Of a DNA stretch of 7,118 nt, positions 1 to 4,875 are shown in pieces. The notes under the pieces were generated by a model, which saw only the letters and a program-made list of their open reading frames with translations, ran no database searches and had not been told where the DNA came from. Source of the DNA: Ruminococcaceae bacterium UBA3751 (GTDB taxonomy: Bacteria > Bacillota > Clostridia > Oscillospirales > Acutalibacteraceae); the NCBI GenBank assembly GCA_002371215.1, contig DFGL01000005.1:1-7118 (forward strand). The letters are read 5' to 3'. Numbering within the stretch: position 1 is the first letter of the stretch; every line of letters begins with the position of its first letter. The translations under genes and the position numbers were made by a program.

Positions 1-836
1 TCAAGCGTTTCAGCCCCTTTAACAGCCTCGCTTAAAAAGCCCTTGTACCGCGCCATCAGAATTGAAAACGAGGTAAGCTTTATGCTCTCGGGAACTATTT
101 TCATAACCTCGTAAAACGCCTGTGAATCCGTAACAACGAGCGCAGGCGGGTATTTAAGGCTCATAAGCGCCGCCTCAAGCTGAGGTACCTGGGTGACTAC
201 GGAAACGGCGTTTTTATCAAGAACGTCGCGGATTGCCTGCTGCTGCGGAAGTATCAGCCTGCCTTTTGGCGCTGAGGAATCAATCGGGGTAACGAAAACT
301 ACCGTGTCGCCCTCGTTTATAAAGTCTGCAACAAGGCGGACTTTTTTTCTTTTAGTTCCGAGCGCTTTTGCAATTTCGCCCTTGAGCTCCTCAATGCCTT
401 CGCCCGTTACGGCGCTTGCATAGAGCCTGCCCTTTGTTTTTTCGGTTATATCGCTCTTGCTGTGGACGATAAGGTAGGGGATTTCCTGCTCCTTAATAGC
501 TTTGAAAAGCGCAAGCTCGTCGGCGTTGAGCTTGTTGTTTTCCGTAACGAGTATTGCTATATCGCAGGTTTTAAGTACCTTTTTTGTAGCCTCAACGCGC
601 TTTTCGCCGAGCTCTCCCTCGTCGTCAATGCCCGCCGTATCAATAATTACAACAGGGCCTATCGGTAGCAGCTCCATAGATTTTTTAACCGCGTCAGTAG
701 TCGTACCCTTAATATCGCTGACGAGCGACATATCCTGGTTAGTTATTTTGTTTACAAGACTGCTTTTTCCGGCATTCCTCAGCCCGAAAAAACCAATGTG
801 CGCCCTCTCTGACGAGGGTGTAGAATTAAGTCCCAT
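1..836 (-). CDS. hydF: [FeFe]-hydrogenase maturation GTPase HydF, N-terminal 278 residues (3' end outside window)
   Basis: HydF is the scaffold GTPase on which the diiron subcluster is assembled and from which it is passed to apo-HydA. An N-terminal Era/TrmE-like GTPase domain (residues 1 to about 165) shows the P-loop GLRNAGKSS (18-26), switch-I GTTTD (44-48), the G3 motif DTAG (66-69), a divergent G4 motif HSKSD (125-129) and the G5 SAV (141-143). The next part, with DFINEGDTVVFVTPIDSSAPKG at 171-192 and LPQQQAIRD (196-204), is the HydF dimerisation domain. The third domain, carrying the Cys and His ligands of the [4Fe-4S] cluster, lies beyond base 1 (the full protein is normally about 400 residues). 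The gene starts 8 nt after hydG. Other Era-family GTPases lack the PIDSSAPKG-type continuation, so the assignment is firm even though the end is unseen. Confidence 0.95.
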   Translation of the reverse strand, partial: MGLNSTPSSERAHIGFFGLRNAGKSSLVNKITNQDMSLVSDIKGTTTDAVKKSMELLPIGPVVIIDTAGIDDEGELGEKRVEATKKVLKTCDIAILVTENNKLNADELALFKAIKEQEIPYLIVHSKSDITEKTKGRLYASAVTGEGIEELKGEIAKALGTKRKKVRLVADFINEGDTVVFVTPIDSSAPKGRLILPQQQAIRDVLDKNAVSVVTQVPQLEAALMSLKYPPALVVTDSQAFYEVMKIVPESIKLTSFSILMARYKGFLSEAVKGAETL

Positions 837-841
837 ATTAT

Positions 842-846
842 CTCCT
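842..846 (-). promoter_or_regulatory. Ribosome binding site of hydF overlapping the hydG stop
   Basis: AGGAG shares its first two bases with the TAG stop of hydG (845-847) and lies 5 nt before the hydF ATG at 836. Ribosomes finishing hydG would land on the hydF signal, which suggests translational coupling. Confidence 0.78.
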
Positions 847-2263
847 AAAATCTGAAATCTCTGTCGCCGTTTTCTATTTTAACAAGGCGTTCGCGTACAA
901 TTTCCTGTACCTTCTGCTTCGGGATAGTGGCGATTTCCTTTTCAATCATAGCCTCGCCCCTTTTCTTTGTGTCCTCGCTCGCGTAGTCAATAAGGAATTC
1001 CTTTAAAGTCATAAGCGCGTTCGGGTGGCAGCAGTTCTGAATCTGACCTGATTTGCAAAGGCTCATAAAGCGGTCTCCCGTTCTGCCTTCACGGTAGCAG
1101 GCAGTACAGAAGGAGGGGATATAGTCCTCTTTCATAAGCCAGTTAACAACCTCGTCAAGCGTTCTGTTATCGGAAACGTCAAATTGCTCCGTGTCGTGCG
1201 GTCTCTCAGCTTCGGCATAGCCGCCGACTGATGTTCTTGAGCCGCCGCTTATCTGACTTACGCCGAGGCGGATAATCTTAGCCCTTACCTCGGGCGATTC
1301 TCTCGTGGAAATAATCATACCCGTGTACGGTACGGCAATCCTTATGCACGCCGCGATTTTACAGAACATATCGTCGGAAAGCGAGTTGTCAAATTCATCG
1401 GGGTCAATGTCGTCCGCGGGCTTAACCCTCGGTACGCTTATGGTGTGCGGACCTACTCCGTGAACGGCTTCAAGGTGCTCTGCGTGCATAAGCAGTCCTG
1501 CAAATTCGTAGGCGTAATTATCAAGCCCGAAAAGAACGCCGATTCCAACGTCGTCAATTCCGCCCTCCATAGCTCTGTCCATAGCTTCGGTGTGGTAATC
1601 GTAGTTGTGCTTCGGTCCCGTCGGGTGAAGAATTTCATAATTTTTCTTGTTATACGTCTCCTGAAAGAGAATATACGTTCCTATACCCGCGTCCTTCAGT
1701 TTTCTGTAGTTTTCAACGGTTGTAGCCGCAATGTTAACGTTAACCCTGCGGATTGCGCCGTTTTTATGCTTTATTGAATAAATGGTGTTTATGCACTCAA
1801 GGATGTATTCAATCGGATTGTTAACGGGGTCCTCGCCCGCCTCGATAGCAAGGCGCTTGTGGCCCATATCCTGAAGGGCGATTACCTCCTTTGCAACCTC
1901 CTCCTGAGTAAGCTTCTTGCGGGGGATGTGCTTGTTTTTAGCGTGGTACGGGCAGTACAGACAGCCGTTAACGCAGTAGTTACTGAGGTAAAGCGGTGCA
2001 AAAAGAACTATTCTGTTGCCGTAAAAATCCTTTTTAATCTGCTCGGCAAGGTCGTAGATTTCCTTAATCTTTTCCTCGTTTTCACAGGCTAAAAGAACGC
2101 TCGCCTCACGGTGAGAAAGCCCTTTTCTTTTTTTCGCCTTTTCAAGTATTTTGTCAATTAATTCAAGGTCGTTTTTATGCTCGTTTGCATATTTTAAGGT
2201 CTCGAGGATTTCACCGTCGTTGATAAATTCCTCCGCCTTCATTGATTTAACGTCGTATTTCAT
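845..2263 (-). CDS. hydG: [FeFe]-hydrogenase maturase HydG, tyrosine lyase (472 aa)
   Basis: HydG is a radical SAM enzyme that cleaves tyrosine to p-cresol and dehydroglycine, and turns the latter into the CO and CN- ligands of the H-cluster, delivered as an Fe(CO)2(CN)-cysteine unit. The radical SAM cluster motif CVNGCLYC is at residues 97-104 after LFAPLYLSNY; LAIEAGEDP (138-146) follows, and QETYN (201-205) lies in the barrel. The C-terminal ligands of the auxiliary five-iron cluster are all present at Cys 386, 389 and 411 in FCTACYREGRTGDRFM, with the same spacing as Thermoanaerobacter HydG, so both catalytic steps should be intact. This C-terminal CxxC-x21-C and the hydE/hydF neighbours distinguish it from ThiH, which uses a similar tyrosine cleavage for thiamine. 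It overlaps hydE by 17 nt, and its TAG stop is embedded in the hydF Shine-Dalgarno sequence. Confidence 0.97.
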   Translation of the reverse strand: MKYDVKSMKAEEFINDGEILETLKYANEHKNDLELIDKILEKAKKRKGLSHREASVLLACENEEKIKEIYDLAEQIKKDFYGNRIVLFAPLYLSNYCVNGCLYCPYHAKNKHIPRKKLTQEEVAKEVIALQDMGHKRLAIEAGEDPVNNPIEYILECINTIYSIKHKNGAIRRVNVNIAATTVENYRKLKDAGIGTYILFQETYNKKNYEILHPTGPKHNYDYHTEAMDRAMEGGIDDVGIGVLFGLDNYAYEFAGLLMHAEHLEAVHGVGPHTISVPRVKPADDIDPDEFDNSLSDDMFCKIAACIRIAVPYTGMIISTRESPEVRAKIIRLGVSQISGGSRTSVGGYAEAERPHDTEQFDVSDNRTLDEVVNWLMKEDYIPSFCTACYREGRTGDRFMSLCKSGQIQNCCHPNALMTLKEFLIDYASEDTKKRGEAMIEKEIATIPKQKVQEIVRERLVKIENGDRDFRF

Positions 2264-3296
2264 TTTTAAAGTCTCCTTTGTCTTTAACAATCTCGCAGCC
2301 CGCGTTTTTAACCCGCTCGCTGAGGCAGCCTATACACTGCGCCGCTTCTTCGCCCGTACAGATTTTGTTATCGTAGAGCTCGTATTTTTTTCTGACTGAA
2401 ACGGGGGAGAGGTTAGGCATAAGCACGTTAGCCCCTGCCATTATTCCTTTTTCGCGTCCCATAGGGTCAATAGTACCGAGCGCCGTCGTTGCGGGGAGCA
2501 GCACTCTCGGAAGCGTCAGGCGTATCAGCGAAAGCAGAAATACCGTCATTTCCGCCGTACCGCCCTCAAAGTCTGCAAACGGGGTGTCCTTATGCGGTAT
2601 GAATGGTCCTATGCCGACCATTTCAGGCTGGGTTTCTCTGAGATAAATCAGCTCCCGCGCCAAATCCTCGTTGGTCTGATAGGGCGAGCCTACCATAAAG
2701 CCCGCTCCCGTCTGGTAACCGAGGGATTTCAGCTGTCTTAAACATTCCTGCCTGTTTTCAAAGCTCATCTCCTTCGGATGCAGCTTTGCGTAATGCTCTT
2801 TGTTTGCGGTTTCGTGCCTTAAAAGGTAACGGTCTGCGCCCGCCTCTTTAAGCGCCCTGTAGCTCTCATAACTGCGCTCGCCGAGAGAGAGCGTAACCGC
2901 AGTATCGGGGTAACGCCTTTTGATTTCTCTTATTATTTCGCTTAACAGCTCGTCCGTGTAATAACCGTCCTCGCCGCCCTGCATAACGAAGGTGCGAAAG
3001 CCGAGCCTGTACCCCTCGTCGGCGCAGGAGAGAATTTCCTCTTTAGTAAGGCGGTAACGCTCTGCGTTTTTGTTGAGCGCGCGGATTCCACAGTAATAAC
3101 AGTTGTTTCTGCAGTAGCTCGAAAGCTCAATTAGTCCGCGGATAAATACCTTTTTGCCGTAAATCTTATTTCTTAATTCGCACGCCTTTTTTGCGGCGTA
3201 ATCGCGTATTTCGTCGCGGTTTTCAATAAGCATAAGATATTCGGCAGCGGTGAGGTTATTCTCTTTGATAAGGCGGTCAATAAGCGTTTTATACAT
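2247..3296 (-). CDS. hydE: [FeFe]-hydrogenase maturase HydE, radical SAM enzyme (349 aa)
   Basis: HydE is a radical S-adenosylmethionine enzyme that processes the Fe(CO)2(CN)-cysteine product of HydG on the way to the diiron part of the H-cluster. The radical SAM [4Fe-4S] motif CRNNCYYC is at residues 62-69, after GLIELSSY. Other hallmarks are VMQGGEDGYY (104-113), the SAM-side RHETAN (160-165), the barrel segment GAGFMVGSPYQTNEDL, and GPFIPHKDTPF (230-240). A second C-terminal cluster site is complete: Cys 313, 321 and 324, with the same spacing as in Thermotoga maritima HydE, where it is not needed for activity. I start at ATG 3296: the TTG 11 codons upstream has no ribosome binding site, while AAAGG lies 12 nt before this ATG. 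The gene overlaps the TM1266-type gene by 8 nt and hydG by 17 nt. BioB and PylB are relatives but fit neither the motifs nor the context. Confidence 0.96.
   Translation of the reverse strand: MYKTLIDRLIKENNLTAAEYLMLIENRDEIRDYAAKKACELRNKIYGKKVFIRGLIELSSYCRNNCYYCGIRALNKNAERYRLTKEEILSCADEGYRLGFRTFVMQGGEDGYYTDELLSEIIREIKRRYPDTAVTLSLGERSYESYRALKEAGADRYLLRHETANKEHYAKLHPKEMSFENRQECLRQLKSLGYQTGAGFMVGSPYQTNEDLARELIYLRETQPEMVGIGPFIPHKDTPFADFEGGTAEMTVFLLSLIRLTLPRVLLPATTALGTIDPMGREKGIMAGANVLMPNLSPVSVRKKYELYDNKICTGEEAAQCIGCLSERVKNAGCEIVKDKGDFKNEIRR
2273..2279 (-). promoter_or_regulatory. Ribosome binding site of hydG, inside the end of hydE
   Basis: AAAGGAG lies 9 nt before the ATG at 2263, within the last codons of hydE. 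It fixes the hydG start nine codons inside the longest open frame, whose first codon is a TTG at 2290 without such a signal. Confidence 0.88.
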
Positions 3297-3534
3297 TTGA
3301 ATAAGCAGCCTTTGAGGATACTCCGTCAAGCTTGCCGATTTTACCGCAGAGGGTGTTTATTGTATCCTGCTTGGCGTCAACCACAACGGTAATGCAGTTA
3401 ACGTTTTTCTTTTCGTAGGGGATACCCATTCTGCCTATAATGTAGTCGCCGAATTCACTGAGAATTGCGTTAAGCTCGTCAACGCTCTTTTTGTTTTCAA
3501 CAATAATTCCTATAACTGCAACTCTTGTTTCCAT
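3289..3534 (-). CDS. TM1266-type iron-only hydrogenase system regulator (81 aa)
   Basis: A small cytoplasmic protein of the TM1266 family, a ferredoxin-like alpha/beta (ACT-like or NikR C-terminal-like) fold found almost only beside hydE, hydG and hydF. Recognisable features are the opening METRVAVIGIIVEN strand, the helix SVDELNAILSEFGDYIIGRMGIPY, the strand VNCITVVVDA and the closing helix and strand around LCGKIGKLDGVSSKAAYS. The length is normal for the family. There is no DNA-binding domain, so the name 'regulator' rests on fold and gene neighbourhood; its ligand and target are unknown. It is the first gene of the operon, with AAAGGA (3542-3547) 7 nt before the ATG. Its last codons overlap hydE by 8 nt, so translation of the two is probably coupled and their amounts tied. 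Confidence 0.92.
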   Translation of the reverse strand: METRVAVIGIIVENKKSVDELNAILSEFGDYIIGRMGIPYEKKNVNCITVVVDAKQDTINTLCGKIGKLDGVSSKAAYSNV

Positions 3535-3636
3535 AATCTTTTCCTTTCATAATAAAAAATAACTGCGCCCTGCGGCACAGTCGGACTTATAATATATAGC
3601 GTGCTTTCAGTCAGACTGCTCTTTCCGTCAGAACAG
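3535..3636 (-). promoter_or_regulatory. Structured 5' leader with attenuator-like alternative hairpins
   Basis: Between the predicted start site and the first gene, three stems share strands. Stem A pairs CTGTTCT (3630-3636) with AGAGCAG (3616-3622). Stem B pairs CAGTCTGACT (3609-3618) with AGTCCGACTG (3578-3587), 9 of 10 positions. Stem C pairs ACTGTGC (3575-3581) with GCGCAGT (3562-3568) and is followed by TATTTTTTATT, as in an intrinsic terminator. A excludes B and B excludes C, the logic of a transcription attenuator. The fold was found by eye. It matches no riboswitch class I recognise, and there is no leader-peptide frame that I trust. Confidence 0.5.
3562..3581 (-). terminator. Terminator-like stem in the leader (stem C)
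   Basis: A 7-bp stem with one G-U pair and a 6-nt loop is followed within 2 nt by a run of six T residues on the transcribed strand, 28 bases before the TM1266-type ATG. It lies downstream of the operon's own promoter, so it can only act as a conditional (attenuating) terminator or as a 5' stabilising hairpin. Confidence 0.5.
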
Positions 3637-3640
3637 CCGT

Positions 3641-3669
3641 ATTATACCATATTGTTAAAAAAATATCAA
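3641..3669 (-). promoter_or_regulatory. Sigma-A-type promoter of the maturation operon
   Basis: TTGATA (3664-3669) and a consensus TATAAT (3641-3646) are separated by exactly 17 bases, and the -10 is extended by TGG (TG at 3648-3649). Transcription should start near 3634, giving a leader of about 100 nt before the TM1266-type gene. No other promoter is seen before hydE, hydG or hydF, so this one probably drives all four genes. Confidence 0.88.
3652..3669 (-). promoter_or_regulatory. Putative Rex operator overlapping -35 and spacer
   Basis: The 18-base site TTGATATTTTTTTAACAA matches 12 of the 14 defined positions of the clostridial Rex palindrome TTGTTAA-N4-TTAACAA; one half-site, TTAACAA, is perfect. 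It covers the -35 and most of the spacer, where a bound repressor would block RNA polymerase. Rex responds to the NADH/NAD+ ratio and is known to control fermentation and hydrogenase genes in Clostridia. A+T-rich DNA can mimic such sites, so binding is a prediction. Confidence 0.6.
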
Positions 3670-3683
3670 TAGTAAAATTTAAC

Positions 3684-3718
3684 TTTTTAAAAAAGCAGGA
3701 ACCTTCGTTCCTGCTTTT
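3684..3718 (-). terminator. Intrinsic terminator after the nitroreductase gene
   Basis: A perfect 9-bp stem, AGCAGGAAC (3694-3702) with GTTCCTGCT (3707-3715), closes a 4-nt loop and is extended by A-T pairs. On the minus strand it is followed by six T residues (3694-3689). It begins 4 nt after the nitroreductase stop codon. It separates the hydB-hydA-nitroreductase transcripts from the maturation operon, whose -35 begins only 15 bases further on. Confidence 0.93.
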
Positions 3719-3721
3719 AAC

Positions 3722-4420
3722 TTAGTCTGTGATTATAACTGCGTTCGGGTCTTTTTTAGCCCAGACAAAATTGTCTGTTCCCGCGCCGATTTCAAAGTGG
3801 TATTTAATAATACCGAGGTCAAGGTTTGTGTTAGGTCCAATACCCGCCTTTGCCATAGCCTGATTTCCCACGAGCCAGAGCTTGAATTTCTGCTGATTGG
3901 TTGCAGTGGGTGCAAGCAGAGCGGCGTCAACGCCGTCCTTAAACCATTTAGGCATTGAAACGTAGTCGTCGCAAACCTGTTCGCCCGTCTTGCTCTTTCT
4001 CTCCTTGCCCTGATTTTCTCCGTAGCCGATAGCTATAACGGCAACAACCTTTTCGCCCTTGTCAAGCGTGTAGGCATCGGGGATTTTTTTATACGTCAGC
4101 TTAACCCAGCAGGTGTTCAGCCCAAGCATCTGAGCTTCGAGAACGATTTTTTCACCGTAGTAGCCGCAGCGCTCGTCAAGGCTTTTTCCCTTGTGACCTG
4201 CAAGAACGAGGTAGTTTTTAACTCCTTCAAATTTGCCGTAGCTTGCAAGCTTTGAGGAAAATGCCTGAGGCTCGTCGCAAACAAGCTGAATATGAAGCTT
4301 TCCGTCTTTATTACATTCAGCGATAACCTTTTCAAGCTTTTCCTTAACCTCGCCCTCTATAGGCTTATCAAGGTATTTCCTTACTGAATGTCTTTCCTTA
4401 ATAGCTTCAAAAATATCCAT
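3722..4420 (-). CDS. Nitroreductase-family flavoprotein (TM1586-like, 232 aa)
   Basis: This is an FMN-dependent oxidoreductase of the nitroreductase fold, resembling the TM1586-type subfamily. Seen directly: the N-terminal MDIFEAIKERHSVRKY, whose Arg-His-Ser-x-Arg (residues 10-14) is the usual FMN-phosphate-binding start; GYYGEKIVLEAQMLGLNTCWV at 87-106, the central helix and strand around the flavin site; a second half with LLAPTATNQQKF (168-179); and the LDLGIIKYHFE motif (200-210) typical of this subgroup. There is no signal peptide or membrane segment, so it should be cytoplasmic and intact. Members reduce flavins, nitro compounds or quinones with NAD(P)H, but the physiological substrate is usually unknown and is not shown here. 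AAGGAAG 8 nt upstream sets the start. It lies between the hydrogenase and its maturation genes and ends at a strong terminator; a redox role with the hydrogenase is only a guess from position. Confidence 0.88.
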   Translation of the reverse strand: MDIFEAIKERHSVRKYLDKPIEGEVKEKLEKVIAECNKDGKLHIQLVCDEPQAFSSKLASYGKFEGVKNYLVLAGHKGKSLDERCGYYGEKIVLEAQMLGLNTCWVKLTYKKIPDAYTLDKGEKVVAVIAIGYGENQGKERKSKTGEQVCDDYVSMPKWFKDGVDAALLAPTATNQQKFKLWLVGNQAMAKAGIGPNTNLDLGIIKYHFEIGAGTDNFVWAKKDPNAVIITD

Positions 4421-4428
4421 TTATAACA

Positions 4429-4435
4429 CTTCCTT
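4429..4435 (-). promoter_or_regulatory. Ribosome binding site of the nitroreductase gene
   Basis: AAGGAAG ends 8 nt before the ATG at 4420 and abuts the stop codon of the glycosyltransferase remnant. It supports translation of the nitroreductase independently of that remnant. No convincing promoter is visible just upstream, so transcription may come from the hydB-hydA unit. Confidence 0.75.
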
Positions 4436-4616
4436 AGTCTATAATTGATTTTACTGTTTTATACTTTTCTTTATCGAAGTAGAGCTCCTCGGGAATATCC
4501 GATAAAGAGGTGTGGGGAATGAAGTTTTCTTTAAGCTCACGCCTTACTTTTTCCTTAATTTCGGGATTATCTCTGAACTTCCAGAATATATAAGTCCAGT
4601 GCTCCGCAACCCTTGT
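4434..4616 (-). pseudogene. Probable C-terminal fragment of the same glycosyltransferase, shifted frame
   Basis: One base out of frame with the N-terminal fragment, an open frame from about 4616 reads TRVAEHWTYIFWKF, continues as a charged helical stretch (NPEIKEKVRRELKE, then PEELYFDKEKY) and ends with TAA at 4434-4436, just before the nitroreductase ribosome binding site. It has no start codon or ribosome binding site. Composition and codon use look like genuine coding sequence, and its place directly after the truncated GT2 N-terminus suggests that it is the tail of that gene. The two frames cross around 4606-4620, where the deletion junction must lie. No catalytic motif is visible, so the assignment to the glycosyltransferase rests on position and the coding-like translation, not on a diagnostic family motif. 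Confidence 0.6.
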
Positions 4617-4875
4617 TTTCCTGATTTATAAGTTTGACTCTGCTGTCGAGCCTTTCATATTCTGCAAGAATTTCAGGGGAGCTGTCTGTTGAGCCGTCGT
4701 TAATACACAGTAGCTCAAAATCCGTAAAGTCCTGCTCCAGGATGCTGTCAAGGCACGTCTTTAAGTCCTTTTCAGAATTATAAACAGGCACTATAACCGA
4801 AACGGCGGCTTTGCCGAAAAGCCGACAAAGCGCGCGCCGTTTGGATTTAGTATTAGTATTTTTTCCTTGCAACAT
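4567..4875 (-). pseudogene. Family 2 glycosyltransferase, N-terminal fragment of a deleted gene
   Basis: The translation carries the N-terminal nucleotide-binding half of a GT2 (GT-A fold) transferase: SVIVPVYNSE near residue 26, then DFTDFELLCINDGSTDSSPE and the NQENKG strand near residues 81-86. Immediately after that signature it runs into an unrelated tail and stops at 102 residues. The DxD metal site, the catalytic acid and the acceptor-binding half are missing, against 230 or more residues for a full GT2 domain. The first in-frame ATG lies inside the end of hydA with no ribosome binding site, and residues 1-22 do not look like a GT start, so the homology really begins near 4803 and the original start may also be gone. 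A second piece of probably the same gene follows in another frame. A functional enzyme is very unlikely; sugar donor and pathway cannot be told. Confidence 0.8.

Noticed and set aside
193..855. Plus-strand open frames across the hydF region
   Set aside because: They are antisense to a well-supported hydF frame, have no ribosome binding sites, and their translations resemble no protein family; the same applies to plus-strand frames over hydG, hydA and hydB.
2264..2290. Upstream TTG start for hydG giving 481 residues
   Set aside because: The ATG at 2263 has a perfect AAAGGAG at 9 nt, and the resulting Cys positions match characterised HydG within one residue.
3297..3329. Upstream TTG start for hydE giving 360 residues
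   Set aside because: No Shine-Dalgarno sequence precedes it, it would overlap the previous gene by 41 nt, and the ATG at 3296 gives the family's usual length and cluster-residue numbering.
3587..3600. Second -10-like sequence TATATATTATAAG in the leader
   Set aside because: No -35-like element is found 16-18 bases upstream, and the nearby TTGATA/TATAAT promoter is far better.
4437..4500. Promoter for the nitroreductase in the A+T-rich end of the glycosyltransferase remnant
   Set aside because: TATAAA- and TATAGA-like hexamers occur, but none has a credible -35 at proper spacing; the bases are also explained as coding remnant.
4804..4838. G+C-rich hairpin just after hydA (CTTTGTCG with CGGCAAAG) as a hydA terminator
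   Set aside because: The stem has a wobble pair and an irregular outer part, and no T-run follows it on the minus strand, so it does not qualify as an intrinsic terminator; at most it could be a pause site.
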